27,906 bases of DNA from Nitronereus sp964503895 (GTDB lineage: Bacteria > Nitrospirota > Nitrospiria > Nitrospirales > UBA8639). Numbering within the stretch: position 1 is the stretch's first letter; the number at the start of each line of letters is the position of its first letter. The DNA is taken from assembly GCA_964503895.1 (NCBI GenBank), contig CAZDCF010000016.1, positions 1-27,906 of the forward strand, given 5' to 3'. The translations under genes were made by a program, and so were the position numbers. The notes under the pieces were generated by a model. The model was not told the origin of the DNA. It made no database searches and saw only the letters and a list, made by a program, of their open reading frames with translations. Of the stretch, positions 1 to 8,549 are shown in pieces.

Positions 1-2
1 GT

Positions 3-464
3 ATTGTCACGGGGTATATCGGTATTCCTGAATTTCTCCAACACGCATTTCCTGCCAGTCAAGGTGACGGCTATCATGGCCCAGCGGCCATGGGCATTAT
101 GGTGTTGGCTACGCTTGCGGGATTTATAGGTATTGGGATGGCGTATGTGTTTTATGTGAAATCACCAGAAATTCCGGATCAGCTAATGACCAAATGGCAA
201 ACCTTGTATCAGTGTTCCTTGAACAAATGGTATGTGGATGAAGCCTACGATAAAGCATTCGTGAATCCCACATTCAAGATTGCGGATGTAATGTGGAAAA
301 AGGTTGATATTGCCATCATTGATAATGCCGTTAATGGTGTAGCGCGTGGGTTTGCGTGGTGGGGATGGGTAACCCGAACTATCCAGACAGGCCAAACCCA
401 AAATTACGCCTTGGGTATGACGGTAGGTGCGGTCATTATCCTTACCGCGTACGTGTTGTTTTAA
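3..464 (+). CDS. nuoL: NADH-quinone oxidoreductase subunit L, C-terminal part (partial)
   Basis: This is the 3' end of a gene cut by the left edge; about 153 residues are visible, open from base 3. NuoL is the distal antiporter-like, proton-pumping membrane subunit of complex I. The visible part has the NuoL C-terminal signature: a WYVDEAYD stretch, then a long amphipathic segment with VDIAIIDNAVNG (the lateral helix region), then QTGQTQNYALG and a final hydrophobic helix ending in LTAYVLF. It is followed after 39 bases by nuoM, in the standard L-M-N order of complex I operons. The assignment rests on these motifs and on position; the catalytic membrane core lies outside the window. Confidence 0.93.
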   Translation: MVTGYIGIPEFLQHAFPASQGDGYHGPAAMGIMVLATLAGFIGIGMAYVFYVKSPEIPDQLMTKWQTLYQCSLNKWYVDEAYDKAFVNPTFKIADVMWKKVDIAIIDNAVNGVARGFAWWGWVTRTIQTGQTQNYALGMTVGAVIILTAYVLF

Positions 465-503
465 GAGGAAAGCTAATTTTATTGATGGAGTTTTCTCACT
501 AAT

Positions 504-2075
504 ATGGCTGTTTCTTCTGGCGGATTTCCTTGGATTACTTTAGTCGTCTTTCTTCCACTCTTGGGGGTGGTTGCAATGCTTTTGGCCAAAGAGGAAATGG
601 CCAAGTGGATTGGGTTTGGAGTTTCCATAGCTGTTTTTTTTATTTCCCTTCCGTTGTGGATTATGTTCAATGAGACCACTCCGGCCATGCAGTTTGTGGA
701 AAAGCATCAGTGGATTGTTTCTCCGTCCATCAACTATGCTGTTGGAATTGATGGTATCAGTTTGCCCCTTGTTCTACTCACTACATTCCTGACACCTCTA
801 TGCATCCTCGCTTCTTGGACATCAATTGAAACTCGTGTTCGCGAATTCATGATCAGCTTGCTGGTGATGGAAACTGCAACAATTGGCGTGTTTGTCGCAC
901 TCGATTTCGTTTTGTTCTATGTTTTTTGGGAAACGATGCTCATTCCAATGTACTTGTTGATTGGGGTATGGGGCGGACCAAACCGTGTCTATGCTGCAAT
1001 TAAGTTTTTTCTCTACACATTAGCCGGGAGCGTTCTGCTCTTGGTTGCTATCATCGTGTTGTTTTTTAGCTCTGGTGCGAACACATTCGATATCTTGGCC
1101 ATAAGCCAGTCGGCTTATTCACCAACTTTGCAAGCATGGTTGTTCTGGGCTTTTTTTGCCGCATTTGCGGTTAAGGTTCCCATGTTTCCGTTTCATACGT
1201 GGTTGCCTGACGCTCACGTTGAAGCACCGACTGCTGGCAGCGTAATTCTGGCCAGTGTCTTGCTGAAGATGGGGACCTATGGGTTCCTTCGGTTTTCCTT
1301 GCCCATGCTTCCTGATGCCTCGCTTTTGTTTACTCCGATTATTATGACCTTGTCCGTCATTGCGATCATATATGGTGCCTACATGGCTTTTGCTCAGGAT
1401 GATTTGAAGAAACTTATTGCCTATTCGAGCGTGAGCCACATGGGTTTTGTGACGCTCGGGATTTTTGCCTTGAACGCGCAGGGGATCGAAGGTGCGATAT
1501 TACAGATGGTGAATCATGGCATTACCACTGGTGGCCTCTTCATGTGTGTGGGCATTATTTATGAGCGGACACATAGCCGTCAGATTTCTGATAATTCCGG
1601 ACTCGCCAAGCCAATGCCTTGCTATGCAACCTTTCTCGTAATCTTCGCGTTGTCTTCCGTCGGGCTTCCAGGCATGAACAGTTTTGTTGGCGAGTTTTTG
1701 GTGTTGGTTGGCACATTTATGTGGAGTAAATTTGCTGCCACTTTGGCTGCGCTTGGTGTGATCCTAGCCGCAGCTTATATCCTATGGATGTTGCAACGCG
1801 TGATTTATGGTGTTCAGTCTGAATCTATGGCCTCCAAGCTCTTTGATATGAATGCGCGTGAGATCGGCATGTTGGTGCCGCTGGTGTTGTTTGTATTTTG
1901 GATCGGACTCTACCCCAAACCATTATTAGATGTGATGCACGCAAGTGTCGACCACCTGCTTCAAAAAGAAGTACGAGTAATGACCGTAGAAAATCCAAAG
2001 CCTGATAACACAAAAACGTTTTTGTTAACAGAGAATTCTGTACCAGCCTCTAGTCAGGAGTCCAGGATTCAATGA
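504..2075 (+). CDS. nuoM: NADH-quinone oxidoreductase subunit M
   Basis: Antiporter-like proton-pumping subunit of complex I in the cytoplasmic membrane; 523 residues, about 14 predicted membrane segments. The key charged residues of the family are present: Glu143 in FWETMLIPMY, Lys224 in AVKVPMFPFHTWLPDAH, and Lys255 in ASVLLKMGTYG; the discontinuous-helix motif VGEFLVLVG lies further on. The start ATG has a modest purine stretch (GATGGAG) about 14 bases upstream. The last ~33 residues, after the final hydrophobic segment, form a hydrophilic tail that I do not expect in a typical NuoM. The stop overlaps the nuoN start (ATGA), so the two are probably translationally coupled. Only one NuoM copy is visible, although some lineages carry two. 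Confidence 0.96.
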   Translation: MAVSSGGFPWITLVVFLPLLGVVAMLLAKEEMAKWIGFGVSIAVFFISLPLWIMFNETTPAMQFVEKHQWIVSPSINYAVGIDGISLPLVLLTTFLTPLCILASWTSIETRVREFMISLLVMETATIGVFVALDFVLFYVFWETMLIPMYLLIGVWGGPNRVYAAIKFFLYTLAGSVLLLVAIIVLFFSSGANTFDILAISQSAYSPTLQAWLFWAFFAAFAVKVPMFPFHTWLPDAHVEAPTAGSVILASVLLKMGTYGFLRFSLPMLPDASLLFTPIIMTLSVIAIIYGAYMAFAQDDLKKLIAYSSVSHMGFVTLGIFALNAQGIEGAILQMVNHGITTGGLFMCVGIIYERTHSRQISDNSGLAKPMPCYATFLVIFALSSVGLPGMNSFVGEFLVLVGTFMWSKFAATLAALGVILAAAYILWMLQRVIYGVQSESMASKLFDMNAREIGMLVPLVLFVFWIGLYPKPLLDVMHASVDHLLQKEVRVMTVENPKPDNTKTFLLTENSVPASSQESRIQ

Positions 2076-3553
2076 GTATTCCTTTAGCGGATTTGGGCCT
2101 TATTTTACCTGAGCTGCTTGTGGTGTTGGCCGCCTGTGTGTTGTTAGTCTTGGATCCCATCACCCCTTCATCAAAAAAAGATTTTCTGGCCTGGATGTGT
2201 CTTGGCACACTCGTGGTGTGTTTCTTTATAAGTGCTGGTGGGATGGGTGACCGGACATTCGCTTTTAGCGATTTAGTAGTGGTGGATTCCTATGCTTCTT
2301 TTTGGAAATTACTGTTGTATCTCGTCAGTGGGCTAACCATTCTCCTTTCCCTTGGGTACCTGAAAGAAGAAAAAATAGATTTGGCTGAGTTTTACGGTTT
2401 CATCATGCTTTCTCTGACCGGTATGATGATCATGGTTTCAGGAGCTGATCTGTTGGTCATCTACCTTGGCCTTGAACTCATGTCTATCTCGCTTTATATC
2501 ATGGCAGGCTTCAAACGGTTCGAAGCGAAGTCCATTGAATCATCCGCCAAGTACTTCATATTGGGTGCATTTTCTTCAGGGCTGCTATTGTATGGCATCT
2601 CGCTTCTCTTTGGTGCCACAGGAAGTACGCGTTTGTCAGAAATCGCTATGGCGGTTCATGATCGTGGATTAAATGATCCGTTAGTTATGATTGCGATGAT
2701 GCTATTGATCGTGGGCTTTGGATTTAAAGTTGCCGCGGTTCCGTTTCACATGTGGACGCCAGATGTTTATCAGGGTGCTCCTACATCCGTCACGGCGTTT
2801 ATGGCTGTTGCATCCAAAGCCGCGAGTTTTGGAGCATTTCTTAGGGTTATGCTTGAAGGCTTCGGAGGAATCAAACAAAATTGGAGTGGGCTTATCTTAG
2901 GCATGTGTATCTTGACACTTATTTTAGGAAATATCGTGGCGATTGTGCAGACCAACATCAAGCGGATGCTGGCCTATTCAAGCATCGCGCATGCGGGATA
3001 TGCACTAATAGGATTGGTGGTTGCCGGATGGCTGGGCACAGAAGCAGGTGTGGCGTCTCAGGGAGTTTCCAGCATTATGCTGTACCTAGCGATTTATTCG
3101 TTTATGACCATGGGTGCGTTTGCAATTGTCGCTATCCTGCGTCGTGGAGGGCTAGAAGGCGAAGAACTTGACGACTTTACTGGCCTAGCTAAACGTCATA
3201 AAGGTGCGGCTTTCCTAATGATGTTGTTTATGATCTCACTTGCTGGCATCCCACCGACGGCTGGATTCATTGGAAAGTTTTATCTCTTCATGGCCGCAGT
3301 CAATGCTGGCCTTGCTTGGCTAGCTGTGGTGGGATTGGTTTTCGCCGCTGTTTCCGCGTTTTACTATTTGCGGGTGGTTATGGTCATGTATATGTGTGAA
3401 CCCTCTTCCGACCAAGAATGTGAAACTCGTCTTGCACTTTCTCCAGCCGTTACCATTGTTCTTGCCTGTGCGGCGGCAGGTGTTGTGTTTCTCGGAATTT
3501 ACCCAGGCCCATTGGTATCTGTCACAAGTTCATCAGCCCTACTTCTTCCCTAG
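2072..3553 (+). CDS. nuoN: NADH-quinone oxidoreductase subunit N
   Basis: Third antiporter-like membrane subunit of complex I, 493 residues, highly hydrophobic throughout. Family residues are visible: Glu135 in VIYLGLELMSISLYI, Lys219 in FGFKVAAVPFHMWTPD, Lys249 in AVASKAASFG, and the GIPPTAGFIGKFYLF motif near residue 395. It begins inside the nuoM stop codon (ATGA overlap) and is the last gene of the operon here: the next gene is on the opposite strand after about 185 AT-rich bases. That gap holds only weak hairpins (a 5-bp stem at 3600-3612 followed by TATTTTT), so operon termination is not clearly assigned. Confidence 0.96.
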   Translation: MSIPLADLGLILPELLVVLAACVLLVLDPITPSSKKDFLAWMCLGTLVVCFFISAGGMGDRTFAFSDLVVVDSYASFWKLLLYLVSGLTILLSLGYLKEEKIDLAEFYGFIMLSLTGMMIMVSGADLLVIYLGLELMSISLYIMAGFKRFEAKSIESSAKYFILGAFSSGLLLYGISLLFGATGSTRLSEIAMAVHDRGLNDPLVMIAMMLLIVGFGFKVAAVPFHMWTPDVYQGAPTSVTAFMAVASKAASFGAFLRVMLEGFGGIKQNWSGLILGMCILTLILGNIVAIVQTNIKRMLAYSSIAHAGYALIGLVVAGWLGTEAGVASQGVSSIMLYLAIYSFMTMGAFAIVAILRRGGLEGEELDDFTGLAKRHKGAAFLMMLFMISLAGIPPTAGFIGKFYLFMAAVNAGLAWLAVVGLVFAAVSAFYYLRVVMVMYMCEPSSDQECETRLALSPAVTIVLACAAAGVVFLGIYPGPLVSVTSSSALLLP

Positions 3554-3738
3554 TTTCTTTCTCTGATTTTAATTTCTAACTTCATAATATGCATGAGATA
3601 CTACAACGTAGTTATTTTTGAATTAGGGCGCATTAAATATGCGAAGCTATTTATAGTTTATTGGCTTGCTCTTTTGGATTTTTTAATTAACCTCGAGATA
3701 TAGTATTTCTTTTATGTTTTTATAAAACGGACGACGCT

Positions 3739-4464
3739 TTAGTCCTTAAATAATTCGGAGTGGGCTTTTTTCATGGACGCGGACAAAGCTGGATCCATTT
3801 TTGCGTCCAAAAGTGTTTTGGCTTTGCTTAACCGACCTTCAGTGAGGTGTGAAGCTTGTTCTAAAGAAGAGCCATGGAGATTTGTTTGGACTAGTATTGT
3901 TTCCAAAAAATCTGCATGGGCCAGGTTGGCCTTGACTAGTGAAGACTGTGTTAGGTCTGCTCCGCATAGGTTTGATTCGAGAAGTATAGCACCGTTTAGA
4001 TTAGCATCTCGGAGTTTAGTGTTTTGAAATCTGGCATGAGCCAAATGGGCTCCTTGTAAACTACTATGGCGTAGATTGGCATCGTAAAAATTTGCGTTGG
4101 TACAGGTGCTATATGACAAATCAGCTTTGATTAAAGTCGCATGAGAAAAATCAGTATAGTTGGCAATGATATTGGTTCCGTCAATTTCGTTTAGATTGGC
4201 CAGCTTAAAAACCGCATGGGTAAGGTTGGCTTCGAACAAATTTGCTTCTGCTAAATTGGCGCCTGTCAGTAGCGCCTTCGAGAGATTAGCCTGACTGAGG
4301 TTTACGTCCATCAAGTTTACTCCAGACAAATCCAGGCCAGCTAAATCCCACCCACCAAGATTTGCACTAGACAAATCTGGATAAATCGACGGGTGTTCTT
4401 TGCGAAATTGATTCCAGATTTCTGCTCCCTGCCTGAGAAGCGAAAGGTGATCGGCGTTGGCCAT
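3739..4464 (-). CDS. Pentapeptide-repeat protein
   Basis: A 241-residue soluble protein made almost entirely of A(N/D)LxX pentapeptide repeats from about residue 30 to 215 (for example LSQANLSKALLTGANLAEAN). Such repeats fold as a right-handed quadrilateral beta-helix. The first ~30 residues (HLSLLRQGAEIWNQFRKEHP) form a non-repeat helical cap of a kind often seen before pentapeptide blocks, and the last ~25 residues are again non-repeat and charged. There is no signal peptide or transmembrane segment. A few family members mimic DNA and protect gyrase, but nothing here supports that role specifically, so function is unknown. It is probably transcribed on its own: a strong terminator lies between it and the upstream gene on the same strand. 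No good ribosome binding site is visible before the ATG. Confidence 0.85.
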   Translation of the reverse strand: MANADHLSLLRQGAEIWNQFRKEHPSIYPDLSSANLGGWDLAGLDLSGVNLMDVNLSQANLSKALLTGANLAEANLFEANLTHAVFKLANLNEIDGTNIIANYTDFSHATLIKADLSYSTCTNANFYDANLRHSSLQGAHLAHARFQNTKLRDANLNGAILLESNLCGADLTQSSLVKANLAHADFLETILVQTNLHGSSLEQASHLTEGRLSKAKTLLDAKMDPALSASMKKAHSELFKD

Positions 4465-4510
4465 GGTATTCAGTGCACCGTTATTAGAAATAGTGAAAAT
4501 TCTGAGGTGA

Positions 4511-4548
4511 AAAAATTGGGGATTTCTCTAGTTAACTGAGAAATCCCC
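4511..4548 (-). terminator. Intrinsic terminator of the cupredoxin-like gene
   Basis: Perfect 11-bp inverted repeat, GGGGATTTCTC (4518-4528) and GAGAAATCCCC (4538-4548), with a 9-base loop. Read on the minus strand it is followed by CCAATTTTTTC, the U-rich tail of an intrinsic terminator. It lies about 70 bases beyond the stop of the gene at 4621 and before the pentapeptide gene, so it should separate the two transcripts. Confidence 0.8.
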
Positions 4549-4620
4549 CTTTGTTATTGAACACTATAGGGAAGTCTTGGCCTAAGATGCTCCGCTTAAG
4601 TCTTTGTTTCCCTAAGCGCC

Positions 4621-5532
4621 TCAATAGGTTTGACGTTCCACCGTAGGCTTGATGGACGAGGTGCCTAATAACTCTATCCCGAATCTTGTGCCTTCACTGA
4701 CCTCATTTGCATAGAGTCGACCCTTGGGCGCGGTAATTTCAATAGGTAATTCTGTGGTCTCGTTGGCGTTGATTGTCACCATATATTTTTTGGTGATCAT
4801 GGGATGCCAAACTTTGATACTGTATGAGCCAGGGGGAATATCACGAATAGAATACGAGCCATCAGCTGCGCTCAGTGCATAGTAGGGAGTCGCCGCGATG
4901 AAAGCCCAGCTTTCCATGTAGGCGTGAAATCCACACTGCATGACAAATAAATCCCGTCCCTTTCCCATCTTAATTGGCTGAGTTAACATCTTCCCAGCAC
5001 GATTTTTTACCGTTTTTCCATCAAGAAAGTCTTTTTTCTTGAGTCTCTTACTCATAGGCAATGGTGTGTTAAATAACACTCGAGCTCCACGTTTGGATGT
5101 CTCATAGCCTTGAATATCATGAAAAATAGGATCTTTATTTACAACCTGTATATTATCCCGATCACGAACAACTGTAATATAAGGTTCAAACTTACAATCG
5201 ACGGCTTCAATGAGTGGTGGAGAATAGCTAAAAGGTTTGCCTTTTTTTATGTTTCGTATGTAAACCACAACATTTTTAAATTCCCCATTAGGCCCGATGA
5301 TAAAGGGTTGTAGCAGACGCCATCCGGTGCCTGTGGAGATTCGTCCGCAATAGATTGCGTCTGGCAGGGTAACTAAATTGTAGCCCTTAGGTTTTGGCAC
5401 ATCTCCCAATAATGTGACCTTTCCTGACAATGTTCCGCCATTAGTTACTGTGGTTTCTTCATAGGCCAAGCTTGTTCTCGTTGCTATGGCGACTGCGAGA
5501 ATAAGACCTAGGGCCAGAATCGCCAATCTCAT
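4621..5532 (-). CDS. Exported cupredoxin-like protein with carboxypeptidase-regulatory-like domain
   Basis: 303 residues starting at an ATG with a perfect AGGAGG (5538-5543) five bases upstream; an upstream in-frame start would add 18 residues but lacks such a site. Residues 1-23 form a Sec signal peptide (hydrophobic core LAILALGLILAVAIA, cleavage near SLA-YE). The middle looks like a cupredoxin fold: VVNKDPIFHDIQGYE supplies His138, and VMQCGFHAYMESW supplies Cys200, His203 and Met206, the full ligand set of a type-1 copper site. Residues ~215-268 (AADGSYSIRDIPPGSYSIKV) match the beta-sandwich carboxypeptidase-regulatory-like domain. Cys62 and Cys113 could pair as a disulfide. I infer a periplasmic copper protein, possibly an electron carrier or a sensor/structural partner. 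It is followed by its own terminator and has no obvious partner gene. Confidence 0.82.
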   Translation of the reverse strand: MRLAILALGLILAVAIATRTSLAYEETTVTNGGTLSGKVTLLGDVPKPKGYNLVTLPDAIYCGRISTGTGWRLLQPFIIGPNGEFKNVVVYIRNIKKGKPFSYSPPLIEAVDCKFEPYITVVRDRDNIQVVNKDPIFHDIQGYETSKRGARVLFNTPLPMSKRLKKKDFLDGKTVKNRAGKMLTQPIKMGKGRDLFVMQCGFHAYMESWAFIAATPYYALSAADGSYSIRDIPPGSYSIKVWHPMITKKYMVTINANETTELPIEITAPKGRLYANEVSEGTRFGIELLGTSSIKPTVERQTY

Positions 5533-5710
5533 ACTATCCTCCTTCGCTACGAGTAACAGATGCCAAAGACCTTCGGATTGTACCATTCGATGATCTGGGA
5601 AAAAAGGACGAAGCTAATTCTGTCTTCTTTCTTTTAGTTCGTGAATATGGAGAGATGTCTTTGGGGTTCTCTTCAGGGTATATACGTAAATATGCCTCGA
5701 AGTTATTGAT

Positions 5711-5740
5711 TTGACATAAATTTTCGAACCAACCTAGAAT
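5711..5740 (+). promoter_or_regulatory. Sigma-70-type promoter for the polyamine importer operon
   Basis: TTGACA at 5711-5716 and TAGAAT at 5735-5740, separated by 18 bases. This is the closest match to a consensus housekeeping promoter in the window. The predicted transcription start near 5747 gives a leader of about 38 bases to the ATG at 5785, or about 14 bases to the TTG at 5761. Confidence 0.72.
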
Positions 5741-5784
5741 CGACCCTTTGACGATTGTGATTGGCTTTTTTGAGACCTTTGGCT

Positions 5785-6903
5785 ATGAAACGTAAAAAAA
5801 AATCCCACATTCAAATTGACGGATTAACAAAATGCCATGGAAATACTTTGGCAGTCGATTGCCTTTCGTTTGAAGTGTACCGCAAGGAGTTTTTTTCGAT
5901 TTTAGGCCCAAGTGGATCTGGCAAGACCACGACTTTACGGCTGATAGCGGGGCTGATTCAGCCTGATGCCGGAGATATTTTTATTGATGGTCAATCCATG
6001 AAAGGGCTGGCTGCCAATCAACGTCCTATCAATACGGTCTTCCAAGATTATGCCTTATTTCCTCATATGACAGTCTGGAACAATGTGGCATTTGGGTTGA
6101 CCATGAAGGGTGTCGTTTCTTCGGAGAAAAATACACGAGTCGAAGAGGTCTTAGATATTGTGAAATTGCCGGGAAAAGGAGATCGATTGCCAGCACAGTT
6201 GTCAGGAGGGGAGCAGCAACGCGTGGCGTTAGCTCGTGCTTTGGTCAACCGGCCTTCCGTCATCTTGCTTGATGAGCCATTAGGTGCCCTTGATCAAAAA
6301 CTGCGTCAGGATATGCAGCGCGAATTAAAAATGATTCAAGAGCAAGTTGAGATTACGTTTATTTGTGTGACACATCATCAGGCTGAAGCTCTTCTTATGT
6401 CTGACCGAGTCGCAGTTATGAATGAAGGGTGTTTGGTGCAAATTGGGGAACCAGAAGAACTGTATGTTCAGCCTCAGTCTTTGTTCGTCGCAGAATTTGT
6501 TGGCCGATCTAATCGATTGGAAGGTGAAGTCGTTTCCAGTACAGCGACGCATAGTGTTTTCCAACCTGTAGGCCTTAAGCCAATTCATATTTCTCGGGTT
6601 GCCGACGAAATGATTGGTAGTCGGGGCGTTATGATTCTTCGTCCTGAAAATTTAACCTTATCTCGCGACAAGCAATGTGGTTCGGCTGAGAATGTTCTTG
6701 AAGCTGAAATCGATCAGTCATTATACCTGGGGGAAAAGATGCAATATATCATCACTATTACCCCGCACGTATCATGGACCGTAACCACGGCTACCGAGTA
6801 TGATCAAGGCTCCAGGTTTAATGTCGGGGAAAAGGTTTTTGTTGGGTGGAAAGTGGAACAAGGGTGGATCTTTCCACAAGAATTTTACCCGAGTTCTTGC
6901 TGA
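5785..6903 (+). CDS. potA: Spermidine/putrescine-type ABC importer, ATP-binding protein
   Basis: Cytoplasmic ATPase powering the importer encoded next to it; 372 residues from the ATG. An in-frame TTG at 5761 would add 8 residues; neither start has a convincing ribosome binding site. Visible motifs: Walker A GPSGSGKTT (41-49), Q-loop QDYALFPHMTV (87-97), ABC signature LSGGEQQRVALARAL (139-153), Walker B VILLDEP (159-165), D-loop GALD and H-loop His197 in CVTHHQAEAL. After about residue 235 comes a C-terminal TOBE-like regulatory region containing LRPENLTLS, as usual in PotA/FbpC-type ATPases. The length equals E. coli PotA. The order ATPase, permease, permease, binding protein is that of potABCD. 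Polyamine specificity is inferred from the whole cluster, mainly from the binding protein; thiamine or other cationic amines cannot be excluded. Confidence 0.88.
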   Translation: MKRKKKSHIQIDGLTKCHGNTLAVDCLSFEVYRKEFFSILGPSGSGKTTTLRLIAGLIQPDAGDIFIDGQSMKGLAANQRPINTVFQDYALFPHMTVWNNVAFGLTMKGVVSSEKNTRVEEVLDIVKLPGKGDRLPAQLSGGEQQRVALARALVNRPSVILLDEPLGALDQKLRQDMQRELKMIQEQVEITFICVTHHQAEALLMSDRVAVMNEGCLVQIGEPEELYVQPQSLFVAEFVGRSNRLEGEVVSSTATHSVFQPVGLKPIHISRVADEMIGSRGVMILRPENLTLSRDKQCGSAENVLEAEIDQSLYLGEKMQYIITITPHVSWTVTTATEYDQGSRFNVGEKVFVGWKVEQGWIFPQEFYPSSC

Positions 6904-6925
6904 TGTTGATTAAACTCCTACATTC

Positions 6926-7777
6926 ATGATGTCTTCTTTTCTTCTTCGGCATTCAACGGCACTGCTACTCCCAACGCTTTTTTTTCTGGGGGTATTTTTC
7001 TGTATACCTCTGCTCCTTATGTTAGGAGTGAGTATAGCCACGCGTGGGCTATATGGAGGGATTGAATGGACTTTGACTTTTGAGAATTACCTGCGGCTGG
7101 CTGATCCTTTGTATTGGAATATTTATGGTCGCTCCTTGTTGCTAGCTGGGGCTACGGCAGTAGTTTCTCTGCTTGCGGGTTTTCCCTTAGCTTATGTGAT
7201 TGCGCGATCTTCGCAAAAGGTCCAAACCATACTTCTCTTATTAGTCATGATCCCATTTTGGACCAATTTTCTTGTCCGAACATATGCCTGGATTTTTTTG
7301 CTCAGAACAGAAGGGTTATTGAATAGTCTTTTGATACATCTGGGGTTAATTGATGTGCCATTCGACCTTTTGTATAACAATAGTGCGGTCTTTATTGGGT
7401 TGGTCTATGGGTATATGCCATTTATGATCCTTCCACTGTATGTTGCCATTGAACGGATTAGTCCATCTCTTGAGGAAGCTGCTTTAGATCTTTATGCCAA
7501 CAGTTGGTCTGTGTTTTGGCATGTCATTATGCCGTTAGCCAAGCCAGGGATAGTTGCAGGATTTGTTTTGGTGTTTATCCCATCAGTTGGGGCCTTTATC
7601 ACACCCCATTTGTTAGGAGGTGGCCAAAGTATGATGTTAGGCACCCTTATTCAACATGAATTTTTGGTGGTTCGGGACTGGCCTTTTGGGTCGGCTATAT
7701 CTTTTCTCTTGATGTCCCTAGTTCTACTTGTCGGCATACCGCTATTTAGAGGAAAAAAGATTTTTGGTGAATCATGA
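6926..7777 (+). CDS. potB: Spermidine/putrescine-type ABC importer, permease 1
   Basis: 283-residue integral membrane protein with six predicted helices. It carries the MetI-type permease signature (EAA loop, around residues 183-205: LEEAALDLYANSWSVFWHVI then MPLAKPGI) that docks on the ATPase. The segment WTNFLVRTYAWIFLLRTEG is characteristic of PotB-type permeases. It starts 22 bases after potA and overlaps the next permease by four bases (ATGA), so it belongs to the same operon and is translationally coupled to it. With the second permease it would form the translocation pore for polyamine uptake in the inner membrane. Confidence 0.88.
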   Translation: MMSSFLLRHSTALLLPTLFFLGVFFCIPLLLMLGVSIATRGLYGGIEWTLTFENYLRLADPLYWNIYGRSLLLAGATAVVSLLAGFPLAYVIARSSQKVQTILLLLVMIPFWTNFLVRTYAWIFLLRTEGLLNSLLIHLGLIDVPFDLLYNNSAVFIGLVYGYMPFMILPLYVAIERISPSLEEAALDLYANSWSVFWHVIMPLAKPGIVAGFVLVFIPSVGAFITPHLLGGGQSMMLGTLIQHEFLVVRDWPFGSAISFLLMSLVLLVGIPLFRGKKIFGES

Positions 7778-8541
7778 ATCACAGTCATAAGTGGCTTGCG
7801 GGATTGAGTGCTGGCACACTTCTTTTCTTATATGGTCCCATTGTGATCATTCTCGTCTTCTCATTTAATGACTCAAAGATTGCTGCGGTTTGGGAAGGGG
7901 GGACCCTTTTTTGGTACAAACAATTAGCCGAAAACCATTCGCTATGGCTCGCCACGAGCAACTCTCTCATTGTGGGAGGAGTTTCAACTTTGGTGTCTTT
8001 GGGATTGGGAATCGGTGCGGCTGTGGTTCTTGAACGGGTTCGGGTCTTGGGTCAGCCGCTATTGGAAGGAATTTTGTTGCTGCCACTAGTTATTCCTGAG
8101 GTAATGTTAGGCGTGGCTCTGTTATTGTTTTTTGTGATGATTGATTGGCCTCTTGGGTTGGGCACTGTGATAATTGGACATTGTGTGTTTAATTTGCCAT
8201 TAGTGATTATGGTGATTCGAGCAAGGCTCCATAGAATTGATCCGGTGTGGGAAGCAGCAGCCCGCGATTTAGGTGCGACCCCATGGCAAGCATTTGTCCA
8301 CGTCACGTTTCCCTTGCTTCGTCCCGCTATTTTGGGGGCTGGGTTAATGGCCTTTACGCTTTCGTTAGATGATTTTGTTGTGACGTTTTTTACGACTGGC
8401 CCTGGTGCGACTACGTTGCCCCTTCAGGTATTTTCGATGATGCGAACGGGGATTACCCCAGAGATTAATGCGCTTTCGGCTATCCTTGTCAGCGTTTCTA
8501 TGTTGTTGATTGGCGTATCGTTAGCCTGTCAGCGGAAATAA
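7774..8541 (+). CDS. potC: Spermidine/putrescine-type ABC importer, permease 2
   Basis: 255-residue integral membrane protein, six predicted helices, close to the usual PotC length. N-terminal YGPIVIILVFSFNDSK is a typical PotC first helix, and the EAA loop lies around residues 158-185 (WEAAARDLGATPWQAFVHV then TFPLLRPAI). The SLDDFVVTFFTTGPGATTLP segment after it is also typical of PotC/PotI. Its ATG overlaps the potB stop codon, and the lipoprotein binding protein follows after eight bases, preceded by a weak AGGTG. It is the partner permease of the gene immediately upstream. Confidence 0.88.
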   Translation: MNHSHKWLAGLSAGTLLFLYGPIVIILVFSFNDSKIAAVWEGGTLFWYKQLAENHSLWLATSNSLIVGGVSTLVSLGLGIGAAVVLERVRVLGQPLLEGILLLPLVIPEVMLGVALLLFFVMIDWPLGLGTVIIGHCVFNLPLVIMVIRARLHRIDPVWEAAARDLGATPWQAFVHVTFPLLRPAILGAGLMAFTLSLDDFVVTFFTTGPGATTLPLQVFSMMRTGITPEINALSAILVSVSMLLIGVSLACQRK

Positions 8542-8549
8542 TAGGTGCT

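Noticed and set aside
5576..5605. TACAAT on the minus strand as the -10 of the cupredoxin-like gene
   Set aside because: No acceptable -35 at the right distance; the promoter of that gene is left unassigned.
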